Of a stretch of 64,000 nucleotides of DNA, positions 41,502 through 50,484 are shown piece by piece. How positions within the stretch are numbered: the first letter of the stretch is position 1; each line of letters begins with the position of its first letter. Both the position numbers and the translations under genes were made by a program. Under the pieces are notes generated by a model, which had not been told where the DNA came from, made no database searches, and saw only the letters and a program-made list of their open reading frames with translations. The stretch is from Actinomadura alba (GTDB lineage Bacteria; Actinomycetota; Actinomycetes; Streptosporangiales; Streptosporangiaceae), in the NCBI RefSeq assembly GCF_014323705.1, contig NZ_JABVEC010000007.1, forward strand, positions 124,001 to 188,000, read 5' to 3'.

Positions 41502-44315
41502 TCACGTCCGGGCAGGCCCGCGGGCGAGCAGCCCGGCGACGGCGTCGGCCGTCTCGGCGTGCCGGGCCAGCAGTTCGCCGACCTCGTGGTGATCGGGTCC
41601 GCCGGTGACGTGACCGACCGGCCGCCACTCGATCTCGTATCCGAGCAGAGCGGCCACGGCGTCGCACGATCGCGGGTGGGCGGCCAGCAGATCCGCCACC
41701 GGCCCGGCCGGTGCGAGCGCCGGTCGCGAGGTTTCCGGCCGCACCGGCTGGGCCTTCCAGGGCGGTGTCCACGTGTCGACGGCGGCCAGGCCGGCCGGGA
41801 ACGTACGGCCCGCCTCACGGATGAGCACGGGCACCATCTCGTTCGCGTGGTCGCGCAGCGTCGTGATCAGCTTCGGCAGCCAGGGGAGCAGGACGGCGTC
41901 GGGCAGCCGCCCGAACGCCTTCGACATCACCTCGACCACGAGCGGCGCCAGCGTCGGCGCCGGTTCGAGCGCCTGGACGAACCCGCTCATGTACTGCGGG
42001 AACGCCGGGACGACGAGCGGGTTGGCCAGCAACTCGTCGCATTTCGACCGCAGCTCGGCGATCGGCAGCATGCCGAGCTGGGTCTGGGCGGCCCACAGGA
42101 GCGCCACCTTGGCGGGCGACTCGGGATGCGACTGCCGTACGGCCAGTTCGAGCTGGGCGTGGTCGCAGCCGAGGGACAGCGCGAGGCTCTCCATGCCGAA
42201 GAGGAATCCGAGCATCGCGGCGACCTGCCGGACACCGGAGTCCTCGTCCACGAAGGCGGTCGGCAGCAGCGTGCAGTAGTGCGAGTAGCCCTCGGTGACG
42301 AACGCCCCGCACCACTTCGGCAGCTCCGGCTCCGTGGCGCGGTAGTGGCTGAGCAGCCGGCGGATCCGGCGCAGCACCTCGGGCGCGCCGTCGACGGTGC
42401 GCTCGGCGGCCAGTAGCTCCACCGCCCGTGCCCCGAGCTCGTCGGTGAACCGCCGGCCGCCCAGGTAGAGGATGGAGTCCTCGACGGCCTCCAGCGCGAT
42501 GGCGGCCGTGGCCTGCGACCCCCACACGGTACGGCGCAGCCGCCGTTCCAGTACCTGCTCGACGGTGACGCCCTCGTGGCCGAGCTCGACGAGCGATCGC
42601 TGGTGGTGGCCGATCGCCAGATCCCAGCTCTCCTGGATCGGCCGTTCGCCCAGCGCGCGGGTGCCCATGATGGGACGTACGGCGTTGCCGGGCAGCAGGC
42701 GGCGCAGGATCCACAGCAGGTCGGAGCACGGCACCAGCTCCGGATCGGCGTTCAGGTCGAGCAGGGCCCGCTGGACGGCGCGCTTCTCCAGGTCGAGCCC
42801 GAGCGGCGTCAGCCGGTCGAGCACGTCACGGGCCAGCGGCGGAAGCGCCTCGTAGCCGACCTGGCCGATCCGGTCGCCGCCGAGCAGGATCTCGCACAGG
42901 CGGCGCACGTCGCGCCGGCCCGGCACGGCGTCCTTCTCGATGCAGGTGATCGCGGCGTCCTGGAAGTCGTACGGGGTGGGCCGGCCACGGCCGCGCAGGC
43001 CGGCGAGCAGGATGGAGGTCTCGAACACCGCGATGGCGTCGGCCGTGCTGGCCAGGTAGCCGTTGCGGCGGGCCAGCCGGACGATGTCGACGCACCAGCC
43101 GAGCAGCTCGGCCTCGTCGAGGTCGTCGAGGACGGGCGGCTTGGACAGGAAGCCCGACAGCCGGTCGGTGACCGGTTCTCGTGGAGCCGGCGCCGCGCCG
43201 GGCAGGCGCTTGGAGTGCTTGCGCGCGCCCTTCTGGCCTTCGAGCACGAACGGCTTGGCTCGGCTGCGGGCGACCGCCTTGGTCCAGGTCGCCGCGGCGA
43301 TCGACACCGACCCGGGGGCCAGCCCGAACTGGGCCTCGATGGAGGAGTGACTGGACGGGATGAGCCCGTAGTGCCAGCGCGTGGCCGTACGAGGGCTGAT
43401 GTCGTACGGCTCGGCGTCGGCCGCCAGGCCGAACTGCTCGACCCGGCTGGCCGCGTGGAAGGCGCCGCACACGTACAGGCAGTCGGAGGGGTCGGTACCG
43501 GAGGCGGCGAGGTGTTCGCGCATCCGGGTCCACATGTAGCGCTCGCGGTCCTCGTCGCGGCGATGGTCGCCGTCGCCGTCGTGCGGGGCCAGCCGCCGGA
43601 ACAGGCTGCCGATGAGGACCATGACCTGCCGGTAGGTGTCGTGGTCGGCGCCGACCAGGGGCTGCTCGACGTACTGGTCCCACCACTCCGACCAGTGCCT
43701 GACCTTGCCGTGGTGCAGCAGGTGCGCTTCGAGTTCGGCGAAGCGGGGCCGCAGGTCGCCGATCTCGATGCCGACGGCGTCGCCGTGCAGGGCCGCGTCC
43801 TCATCGGAGGCCGCCTCGGGCTCGGCCTCCGTGGCCTCGGCGGGCTCGCGCGGTTGCCACTGGAAGACGTGGTCGGTCGAGCGGTCCACCAGGACGATTT
43901 CGACGCCCGGGGTGTCGAGGGCGTACGCGATCGCCTGGTACTCCGCCGACGCCTCGGTGATCGGAGCGACGACGCTGAGCGGCACCCAGTCCTCCGGAAA
44001 GCCGTCGACGTCGGTCGCGAACGCCTGCAGCGCCACGGGCAGCCGGCAGTTGCGCAGCTCGTCGAGCAGTGGCCGCAGGTCCTCGCACAGCTCCAGGTAG
44101 ATGACCTTGGGCTGCTTCTCGCGCAGGCGCCGCACCATGGCCAGCGCCGAGGCGGGCGAGTGGTGGCACACCGGGAAGATCTCGAGTTGCTCGCGCAGTG
44201 CCCGGTCGACGTCGTCGACGATGCCCGCCAGGATTCCGTGCACGCCACCGGGCCCGTCGGCGAAGGCGTCGGCGGCGTCGAGCAACTGCTCCCGGAGCGC
44301 TCCGAAAGGACTCAT
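41502..44315 (-). CDS. DUF5682 family protein of a MoxR/VWA operon
   Basis: A 937-residue cytosolic protein of the DUF5682 kind. The N-terminal third has 'FPVCHHSPASALAMVRRLREKQPKVIYLELCEDLRPLL', 'CLYVCGAFHAA' and related segments; the rest is long and helical. It is the last gene of a five-gene set (SWIM, unknown, VWA, MoxR, this). ATG 44315 ('MSPFGALREQLL') is chosen although no ribosome site precedes it, because an IS605-type element begins at the very next base. Without that element the ATG overlaps the MoxR stop. A frame open to 44651 is antisense to tnpB and not real. Expression may now be impaired. Confidence 0.85.
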   Translation of the reverse strand: MSPFGALREQLLDAADAFADGPGGVHGILAGIVDDVDRALREQLEIFPVCHHSPASALAMVRRLREKQPKVIYLELCEDLRPLLDELRNCRLPVALQAFATDVDGFPEDWVPLSVVAPITEASAEYQAIAYALDTPGVEIVLVDRSTDHVFQWQPREPAEATEAEPEAASDEDAALHGDAVGIEIGDLRPRFAELEAHLLHHGKVRHWSEWWDQYVEQPLVGADHDTYRQVMVLIGSLFRRLAPHDGDGDHRRDEDRERYMWTRMREHLAASGTDPSDCLYVCGAFHAASRVEQFGLAADAEPYDISPRTATRWHYGLIPSSHSSIEAQFGLAPGSVSIAAATWTKAVARSRAKPFVLEGQKGARKHSKRLPGAAPAPREPVTDRLSGFLSKPPVLDDLDEAELLGWCVDIVRLARRNGYLASTADAIAVFETSILLAGLRGRGRPTPYDFQDAAITCIEKDAVPGRRDVRRLCEILLGGDRIGQVGYEALPPLARDVLDRLTPLGLDLEKRAVQRALLDLNADPELVPCSDLLWILRRLLPGNAVRPIMGTRALGERPIQESWDLAIGHHQRSLVELGHEGVTVEQVLERRLRRTVWGSQATAAIALEAVEDSILYLGGRRFTDELGARAVELLAAERTVDGAPEVLRRIRRLLSHYRATEPELPKWCGAFVTEGYSHYCTLLPTAFVDEDSGVRQVAAMLGFLFGMESLALSLGCDHAQLELAVRQSHPESPAKVALLWAAQTQLGMLPIAELRSKCDELLANPLVVPAFPQYMSGFVQALEPAPTLAPLVVEVMSKAFGRLPDAVLLPWLPKLITTLRDHANEMVPVLIREAGRTFPAGLAAVDTWTPPWKAQPVRPETSRPALAPAGPVADLLAAHPRSCDAVAALLGYEIEWRPVGHVTGGPDHHEVGELLARHAETADAVAGLLARGPART

Positions 44316-44407
44316 TGGTTGCGTGGCGTGCAGGCCTCGGTCATAAAGCCGGGGATGAGACGCCGTTCCCTCCCTTGTTTGTTGGCGGTGCTCGATAGCG
44401 TGTTCGT

Positions 44408-45595
44408 ATGAGGTTTCGTCTTCAGCCCACGCTCGCTCAAGAACGGGCGTTGCTGGAGCATTGCGCACACGCCCGGTTTGTCTGGAATCTTGCGGTTGAG
44501 CAACATGCCCACTGGCGTCCGGGACGCACAAGCGCACCGGGCTATGCGGAGCAGTCCCGTCAGTTGACCGAAGCTCGTAAAGCGTTTGGGTGGCTGGCGT
44601 GCGGGTCGCAGACGGTGCAGCAGCAGGCGCTGCGGGACTTCGCGCAGGCAATGAGCAATTTCTTCGCCGGGACTCACCGCAGGCCGACCTGGCGTAAGGC
44701 AGGCCGACATGAAGGATTCCGGATCGTCGGCCGTCGCGGTAGCCACTGGGATGTACGCCGCCTGTCCCGCAAAGTCGGTGAGGTGTGGGTTCCGAAAGTC
44801 GGCTGGGTCCGGTTCCGCTGGTCCCGCGCCGTTACCGATTCGGTCAAGTCGTTTAGGGTCGTCCGGGATCGAGCCGGTCGCTGGCATGTTGCGTTCGCCG
44901 CCATCCCTCCACCGGTCGACGGTCCAGGGACGGGTCAGGTGATCGGTGTGGATCGTGGCGTGGTTGTGTCGGCCGCGCTGTCGACCGGCGAGCTGCTGTC
45001 CGTGCTTGGCCTGCGTGACAGTGAGGCTAAACGTCTGCTGCGGCTGCAGCGGAGGCTCGCTCGCGCGAAGCCGGGGTCGAACCGACGGCAGCGCCTCAAG
45101 ACCACGATCGGCCGCCTGAAGGCCAGGGAGGTGGATCGGCGTAAGGACTGGGTGGAGAAGACCTCCACCGATCTGGCCCGCCGCTTCGACATACTCCGCG
45201 TGGAGGACCTGAAGATCCGAAACATGATCCGTTCTGCACGCGGCACCGTCCAGGCGCCCGGGAAGAATGTGCGAGCAAAGGCCGGGTTGAACCGGTCCAT
45301 TCACGCGGCCGGGTGGGGGCGATTGGTAGCCCGTCTGGAGGAAAAAGCCCCTGGGCGGGTGGAGAGAGTCGATCCCGCGTACACATCCCAGATCTGTAAC
45401 GCTTGCGGGTATCGGGCAGCGAGCAGCCGTGAGAGCCAAGCGGTTTTTCACTGTCGCGCCTGCGGGCACACTGATCACGCGGACGTGAACGCGGCCAAAA
45501 ACATCGCCGTCGGGCGGACGGTGTCTGCGCGGGGAGGCCGGCCGCCGGGCGGGCCTGGGAACCGCGAACCTCAACTCGTTTCCTCCTCTGTGTAG
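44408..45595 (+). CDS. tnpB: TnpB RNA-guided nuclease (IS200/IS605 OrfB)
   Basis: A 395-residue protein. The N-terminal helix-turn-helix/wedge region 'MRFRLQPTLAQERALLEHCAHARFVWNLAVEQ' is intact. The RuvC motifs are all present: Asp in 'VIGVDRGVVVSAAL', Glu in 'LRVEDLKIRNM' and Asp in 'HTDHADVNAAKNIA'. The zinc finger has CxxC twice ('CNACG', 'CRACG'). TnpB proteins cut DNA next to a short motif under guidance of an RNA read from the element's right end and flanking sequence. All catalytic residues look intact, so it may be active. Confidence 0.93.
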   Translation: MRFRLQPTLAQERALLEHCAHARFVWNLAVEQHAHWRPGRTSAPGYAEQSRQLTEARKAFGWLACGSQTVQQQALRDFAQAMSNFFAGTHRRPTWRKAGRHEGFRIVGRRGSHWDVRRLSRKVGEVWVPKVGWVRFRWSRAVTDSVKSFRVVRDRAGRWHVAFAAIPPPVDGPGTGQVIGVDRGVVVSAALSTGELLSVLGLRDSEAKRLLRLQRRLARAKPGSNRRQRLKTTIGRLKAREVDRRKDWVEKTSTDLARRFDILRVEDLKIRNMIRSARGTVQAPGKNVRAKAGLNRSIHAAGWGRLVARLEEKAPGRVERVDPAYTSQICNACGYRAASSRESQAVFHCRACGHTDHADVNAAKNIAVGRTVSARGGRPPGGPGNREPQLVSSSV

Positions 45596-45609
45596 GGGCG
45601 AGTTGGAAT

Positions 45610-45629
45610 CCCCTGCCCTCGGGCGGGGG
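45610..45629 (+). ncRNA. Right-end hairpin, probable 3' scaffold of the TnpB guide (omega) RNA
   Basis: CCCCTGCC-CTCG-GGCGGGGG (one G-T wobble) lies 15 bases after the tnpB stop, followed by GAGGACGTCAA and the host flank. In this superfamily the RNA overlaps the end of tnpB and continues into the flank, whose first bases (GACAGGGTGG, the end of the MoxR gene) would be the guide. The hairpin is seen; transcription of the RNA is inferred from the family. Confidence 0.6.
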
Positions 45630-45635
45630 AGGACG

Positions 45636-46754
45636 TCAAGACAGGGTGGCGATCGCCTCGCGGCCGCCTTCGAGGAAGTCCTGCCACGGCCCGCCCTCGT
45701 CCTTCTTGCTGCGCGGCTCGACGACGCGGTGCCAGAACTTGTTCAGGATGGCCAGGTCCTCGGGGCTGCGACGGGCCAGCGAGCCCACCAGCGACCCGGC
45801 GAGCGTGCCCGCCCGCAGCGTGCGGTCGCCGAAGAACTGGCTGTGCAGGATGGCGTCCTCGAGCACGCCGATCTGCTCGGCGGTCGACAGCGCGGACTCG
45901 AGCTTCTCGTCGTCGCCGGCGGCGGAGTTCGCCGCGGCCCGCAGGTCGGCGAAGCTCTGCAGCAGGATGTCGAGCAGCGTCGGCGGCACATCCAGCTCGA
46001 TCTGGTGGCGGCGCAGCAGTTCGGTGGTGCGGAACCGGACGATCTCGGCCTCGCTGCGCTTGTTCGTCACCACCGGGATGCGGACGAAGTTGAACCGCCG
46101 TTTCAGGGCCGAGGAGAGGTCGTTCACGCCGCGGTCCCGGCTGTTGGCCGTGGCGATGATCGAGAATCCGGGCTGGGCGAAGACGGTGTTGTCGTGGTCG
46201 AGCTCGGGGATGGACACGTACTTCTCGGACAGGATGGAGATCAGCGCGTCCTGCACGTCGCTCGTCGACCTGGTGAGCTCCTCGAAGCGGCCGATCACGC
46301 CCTGCTCCATCGCCGTCATGATCGGCGAAGGGATCATCGATTCCCGCGACTGCCCCTTGGCGATCACCATGGAGACGTTCCACGAGTACTTGATGTGGTC
46401 TTCCGTCGTGCCCGCCGTTCCCTGGACGACCAGGGTCGAGTTGCGGCAGATCGCGGCCGAGATCAGCTCGGCGAGCCAGCTCTTGCCGGTGCCCGGGTCG
46501 CCGAGGAGCAGCAGTCCGCGGTCGGACGCGAGTGTCACGATGCTGCGCTCGACGAAACTGCGGTCGCCGAACCACTTCTGCGGAATCTCACGGTCGAGCC
46601 CGTCGGAGCGCTCCGAGCCGAGGACGAACAGCCGCACCATGCGCGGGCTGAGCCGCCAGGAGAACGGCTTGGGCCCGTCGTCCACGGACTCCAGCCAGTC
46701 GAGCTCCTCGGCGTACTTGACCTCGGCCGGGGCGCGCAACATCTCGTCGGTCAT
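45636..46754 (-). CDS. MoxR-type AAA+ ATPase (YehL-like)
   Basis: A 372-residue ATPase. Walker A is 'LLLGDPGTGKSWLAE'. The Walker B region reads 'GVIGRFEELTRSTSDVQDALISILSE' with Glu in place of the usual Asp. Sensor 1 is in 'SIIATANSRDRGVNDLS', and an arginine finger is in 'ALKRRFNFVRIPV'. MoxR ATPases act with VWA proteins, one of which is encoded 18 bases upstream. The group resembles E. coli YehL. Its stop codon TGA is partly made of tnpB-element DNA; the final Ser is kept (TCT instead of TCA). Confidence 0.9.
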   Translation of the reverse strand: MTDEMLRAPAEVKYAEELDWLESVDDGPKPFSWRLSPRMVRLFVLGSERSDGLDREIPQKWFGDRSFVERSIVTLASDRGLLLLGDPGTGKSWLAELISAAICRNSTLVVQGTAGTTEDHIKYSWNVSMVIAKGQSRESMIPSPIMTAMEQGVIGRFEELTRSTSDVQDALISILSEKYVSIPELDHDNTVFAQPGFSIIATANSRDRGVNDLSSALKRRFNFVRIPVVTNKRSEAEIVRFRTTELLRRHQIELDVPPTLLDILLQSFADLRAAANSAAGDDEKLESALSTAEQIGVLEDAILHSQFFGDRTLRAGTLAGSLVGSLARRSPEDLAILNKFWHRVVEPRSKKDEGGPWQDFLEGGREAIATLS

Positions 46755-46772
46755 TGCCTGTCTCCTGAGTTC

Positions 46773-48077
46773 CTAGGTGAGGAAGTTCTTGAGCTCGAAC
46801 ACGAGCTTGTCGATGTGGCCAGAGATCACGGGGGTGCCCAGGTTCTTGAACTGCTGCCGGAACCACGGCTCGACGCTCTGGTGCCCGGAGCTGTTCACCG
46901 AGCCGACCGGGATGAACTTCACCCCGGAGCCGTGCACCGCCTTGATGCCGTCGAACAGCGGCCGGGACCGGTCGAACTCGTAGAAGTCGGAGATCCACAC
47001 CATCACGGTGTTGCGCGGATCGGTGATCTTCGGCCGGGCCATGGCCATGGCGACCGGGCCGTCGTTGCCGCCGCCGAGGTTGGTCCGCAGCAGTACCTCG
47101 AACGGATCCTGCACCCAGGGGGTCAGGTCGATCGCGCGGGTGTCGTAGGCGATCAGGTGGACGTCGACCTTGGGCAGTCCGGCGAAGATCGACGCCAGGA
47201 TCGTGCAGTTCACCATCGAGTCGACCATCGATCCGGACTGGTCGACGACCACGATGAGGCGGGCCGGCGTGGTGCGCTTGGCGGTGTGCCGGTAGAACAG
47301 CCGGTCGACGTACAGCCGCTCGTCCTCGGGGCTCCAGTTGGTGAGGTTCTTCCAGATCGTGCGTTCGAGGTCGAGGTTGCGGAACACCCGTTTGGGCGGC
47401 ACCGACCGGTCGATGGTGCCGGTGCTCGTCTGCTGCACCTGGGTGCGCAGCACCTCGGCGATCTCGTCGACGTACCTGCGGATCAGTGACTTGGCGTTGG
47501 CGAGCGCGACGCCGGACAGGTTGGACTTGTCGCGCAGCAACTGCTCGATGAGCGACATGCTGGGTGTCAGCTGCCGGGCCAGCACCGGGTCGGCCAGCAC
47601 CTCGCGCAGCTGCATGCGGCTGACCAGGTCGCCCTCCAGCTCGGCCAGTGTGCCGCCCAGCCCGCCCTCGTCACCGAGCGCCTGCTTCAGCCAGCCCGCG
47701 TCCTGCTGCCAGCCGGCCAACTGCGTGGCGGTCACGCTTCCGGTGCCGGTCGCGAACACGTTGAGCAGCAGCTTGGAAACCAGCGCCGCCCGCCGCACCC
47801 GCTGCTCCGGATCGTCCTCATCGTCGTACTCGGCCTCCCCCGGCGTCGTCAGGCCGCGGAACTCGTCGCCGAGGTCGGGGAAGCGCTGCACGAGGTTGTC
47901 GACCGACACCGAGGGGTCGAGCAGCGCCGCGGGCAGCCCGAGGTCGTCGACGATGGCCACGCTCGACGCCTCCAGCGTGGGCTGCTCGTCACCGTCGAAC
48001 ATCCGCGCCAGCATCCGCCAGTAGAGCACCTGGCGCCGGTTCTCGTTCGAGTCGCCGGACTCGGGTGAGTCGCTCAT
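46773..48077 (-). CDS. VWA domain protein of the MoxR operon (YehP-like)
   Basis: A 434-residue cytosolic protein. After a helical N-terminal half, the von Willebrand A domain (about 245-434) has the MIDAS residues 'VVVDQSGSMVDSM' (DxSxS), a later Thr, and Asp in 'VWISDFYEFD'. In MoxR/VWA systems this protein is the metal-dependent adaptor for the ATPase. ATG 48077 gives 'MSDSPESGDSNENRRQVLYWRML'; a longer frame overlaps the upstream gene. It lies 14 bases after the preceding stop and 18 before the MoxR gene. Confidence 0.9.
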   Translation of the reverse strand: MSDSPESGDSNENRRQVLYWRMLARMFDGDEQPTLEASSVAIVDDLGLPAALLDPSVSVDNLVQRFPDLGDEFRGLTTPGEAEYDDEDDPEQRVRRAALVSKLLLNVFATGTGSVTATQLAGWQQDAGWLKQALGDEGGLGGTLAELEGDLVSRMQLREVLADPVLARQLTPSMSLIEQLLRDKSNLSGVALANAKSLIRRYVDEIAEVLRTQVQQTSTGTIDRSVPPKRVFRNLDLERTIWKNLTNWSPEDERLYVDRLFYRHTAKRTTPARLIVVVDQSGSMVDSMVNCTILASIFAGLPKVDVHLIAYDTRAIDLTPWVQDPFEVLLRTNLGGGNDGPVAMAMARPKITDPRNTVMVWISDFYEFDRSRPLFDGIKAVHGSGVKFIPVGSVNSSGHQSVEPWFRQQFKNLGTPVISGHIDKLVFELKNFLT

Positions 48078-48091
48078 CTCGCCGGTCTCTC

Positions 48092-49492
48092 TCACTTCCT
48101 CAGCAACCGTCCCGCGCGCTCGCGCAGCACGGCGACCGCGTCGCCGGTCCGGGCCTCCGCCTTTACCGCCTTGGGGTCCGTGACGCCCTGCGCCCAGTCG
48201 CCGTTGTGCGCCTCGACCGCCGTGCGCTTGACCGTCGCCTGTACGGCGAGGGGCTGCAGCGTCCACCGGCCCGCGTCCCAGCGAATCAGGCCGATGCAGG
48301 CCGTCGAGGCGGCCACCAGCTCAGGGGTGAGCGGCCCGCAGGCCGGCAGCCGGCCGGTGTCGACGGCGAGGGTGTCGCCGTCGAGATCGAACGTGCCGCC
48401 GTCGGTGGTGTAGCCCTCCACCAGCACCGGTTCGCAGATGCGCACCGGATGGCGGTCGAGGGGCGGTACGGCCGGGGCGAGCGCGCCGGCGAGCCGGATC
48501 CGGGCGGTGGCGAAGGGGTCGGCGGGATCGCCCGCGTCGGCCTGGTCGTCATGCCACACCAGGTCGCCGCTGCCGAGCAGGGGCACGTCGGTGACCTCCA
48601 GGCTCCGGTGCTCGGCCAGCGCCTTCAGCAGTACGGGATGGTCGTTCAGCAGCCGCCACACCGCCGGGCCGACGATCGTGTCGACCTTCGCCGCGGCGAC
48701 GCTCGTACGCACCAGGCGGGCATCTCCCCCGCCCGCGGGCTCCAGCACGCCATGGACCTGCATCTGCACGGCGGTGCCGTGCTCGTGCACCTCGACGCCG
48801 AGGATCAGCAGCCGTCCCGACACCGTCTCGCCGCCGCCGGACCGGTCGTCGGCCGGCTGTGCGAGCAGCATGGCGCGGGTCCACAGGTCGGCCCAGCGCC
48901 GGACGGGCAGCCGTTCCATCGTCGCGACGGGGCACGACGCCCGCAGCTCGGCCACCAGACCGTCGAGCAGCACGGCGAGCCGCCGCAGGGTGGGCTCGGC
49001 CAGCAGGGCCTCGAGCGTCTGGTCGGCGGCCGAGACCAGGTCGTGGTCGACGCCCCGCCATCCGGTGATGGCCAGTTCGTGCAGCCAGGACCGGCATCCG
49101 GCGAGCAGATTGGTCGCTCGATCCGCCTCGGCTTCGGTGGTGGGCGTCGGCTCCTGCCATGAGTCCCTCGTACGTCCGAGCGCGGTGTCGAGCCGTCCGA
49201 GCTCGGCGTCGTGCACCGAGCCGAGCAGCGCGGCGCGCCCGCCCGCCAGTGCCGATAGATGCTCGCCCGCGGTCGAACCGGCGGCGACCTTCTCGGCCGC
49301 CTCGGCCAGAGCCGGTCCGAGCGGCGTGGCGCCCATGGCGGCGGCAAAGGCGGCCAGCGCCGCCGCGCGCTGCTCACCCAGCCGGCCGAAGCCGCCTTCG
49401 AGGGCGTCGTCGAACCCCGTCACCAGGTCGAGTGCTTCGTCGACTCCCGGCGGTGACTCGACCAGCAGTTCGGCGACCTGCACACCGAGCAT
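48092..49492 (-). CDS. Unassigned component of the MoxR/VWA operon
   Basis: A 466-residue protein for which I cannot name a family. The N-terminal half is alpha-helical and Ala/Leu-rich; the C-terminal half looks beta-rich ('RLLILGVEVHEHGTAVQMQVHGVLEP', 'EPVLVEGYTTDGGTFDLDGDTLAVDTG'). It has no signal peptide or membrane helix. Its ATG shares one base with the stop of the SWIM gene (TGATG), so it belongs to the operon. Its position between SWIM and VWA genes suggests a structural or adaptor role in the same complex. Confidence 0.8.
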   Translation of the reverse strand: MLGVQVAELLVESPPGVDEALDLVTGFDDALEGGFGRLGEQRAAALAAFAAAMGATPLGPALAEAAEKVAAGSTAGEHLSALAGGRAALLGSVHDAELGRLDTALGRTRDSWQEPTPTTEAEADRATNLLAGCRSWLHELAITGWRGVDHDLVSAADQTLEALLAEPTLRRLAVLLDGLVAELRASCPVATMERLPVRRWADLWTRAMLLAQPADDRSGGGETVSGRLLILGVEVHEHGTAVQMQVHGVLEPAGGGDARLVRTSVAAAKVDTIVGPAVWRLLNDHPVLLKALAEHRSLEVTDVPLLGSGDLVWHDDQADAGDPADPFATARIRLAGALAPAVPPLDRHPVRICEPVLVEGYTTDGGTFDLDGDTLAVDTGRLPACGPLTPELVAASTACIGLIRWDAGRWTLQPLAVQATVKRTAVEAHNGDWAQGVTDPKAVKAEARTGDAVAVLRERAGRLLRK

Positions 49493-49983
49493 CAGCGGAC
49501 CTCCCCCATGGCCGGGAACCAGTGCAACTCGGGGATGGGCGCCGTGGTGCCGGGCAGCTCCAGATAGGCCAGATGGCGCAGGAAGCGGCTGAACACCACC
49601 GCCGCCGGCGCTGTTTCACGTGAACCCCTCAGACAGCTCATCAGGTCGTCACCGTCGGCGACCTCGACCCGCAGGTAGCGGGCGACGCGGTCGAGCCCGT
49701 ACTGCAGCACGGCCTCGTCGACCAGCGCCTGGAGGTGCTTGCAGGCCGCGCCGCGCAGCCCGCCGCACGGCCGGTTGTTGTTGGTACTGCAGTTCAGGCC
49801 GTGGGTGCCGGCGGTGATCGACGAGACGTACACCCGGGAGATGTCCGAACCGCTCGACACGACCCCCTGCAATCGCCCGTCGGCCAGCTCGACGAAGGGG
49901 ACCTTCGCCAGCTTGCGCGGCTTGACCGGGGGCACCACCCGCACCACGCTGTGCTGCTCCCACGCGGCTCCGCCTGCGGTCAC
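49492..49983 (-). CDS. SWIM-like zinc-finger protein of the MoxR/VWA operon (YehQ-like)
   Basis: A 163-residue protein and the first gene of the operon. Residues about 58-90 hold the SWIM-like metal site: 'GLNCSTNNNRPCGGLRGAACKHLQALVDEA' contains Cys-x6-Cys and Cys-x-His. SWIM domains bind nucleic acids or proteins. E. coli yehQ, at the end of the yehLMPQ operon, encodes a larger SWIM protein. The start is GTG 49983. Translational coupling to the next gene is by TGATG. Confidence 0.85.
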   Translation of the reverse strand: MTAGGAAWEQHSVVRVVPPVKPRKLAKVPFVELADGRLQGVVSSGSDISRVYVSSITAGTHGLNCSTNNNRPCGGLRGAACKHLQALVDEAVLQYGLDRVARYLRVEVADGDDLMSCLRGSRETAPAAVVFSRFLRHLAYLELPGTTAPIPELHWFPAMGEVR

Positions 49984-50222
49984 GATCCGTGGCCTCCGCT
50001 ACGGCAGCCGCTCCTGCGGCCGGCCGCGATCCGCCGACCCGCGTTCGCCGCCGCCGTCACCGCCGCCTCGCCTCGTACGGGGCGTCGTTCCATGTGCTCA
50101 TCGGGGGCTCCTTGTCCATGTCCGCCGCTCGATGACGACCGTAGCGACAGGCACCGACAGGGCCCCGAGCGTGCGTCACGGTGCCTTCAACCGCACCGCC
50201 GCCGCCTGGCTAGGCTCCAGGC

Positions 50223-50447
50223 GTGAACCACATCAAGTGCACGCAATGTGGAGAGGTCGGTCTGGAGCCGGGCTTCATCGAGGACGCGGGCGAGCACTCC
50301 AAGGGATACGCACGATGGATCGCGGGTGCCCTGGAAAAGGGTGTCCTCGGCGGTGCCAAGAGGTTCGGCCGGCAACGGTGGCAGATCGATTCCTTCCGTT
50401 GCCCCAAGTGCGGGCACCTTGAGCTGTTCGCCACTCAGCAGACCTGA
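50223..50447 (+). CDS. Small zinc-ribbon protein (74 aa)
   Basis: A 74-residue protein with two Cys pairs at its ends, 'KCTQCG' and 'RCPKCGHLELFA', forming one zinc ribbon around a short insert. Its role is unknown; such proteins often bind nucleic acid. The start is GTG 50223; no strong ribosome site is seen. It is convergent with the DUF2786 gene. Confidence 0.75.
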   Translation: MNHIKCTQCGEVGLEPGFIEDAGEHSKGYARWIAGALEKGVLGGAKRFGRQRWQIDSFRCPKCGHLELFATQQT

Positions 50448-50484
50448 GGAGGGTCGTCCGATGTCAGCGTGCTGACGTCGCCCG

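Larger units (their letters stand above)
44316..45639 (+). mobile_element. Solo tnpB element (IS200/IS605 superfamily, IS1341-like)
   Basis: About 1,324 bases containing only tnpB and no tnpA. The left end begins TGGTTGCGTGGCG after the host bases ACTCAT and contains a small hairpin (CCTCGG with CCGGGG). The right end has an 8-bp hairpin followed by GAGGACGTCAA, typical for the group. I placed the ends by reconstruction: joining 44315 to 45640 recreates an ATGA overlap between the MoxR stop and the DUF5682 start without changing either protein. There is no target duplication, as expected for this superfamily. Confidence 0.8.

Noticed and set aside
41502..44651. A longer DUF5682 reading frame of 1049 codons
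   Set aside because: The extra 112 codons run antisense through the tnpB element and are explained by insertion next to the true ATG at 44315.
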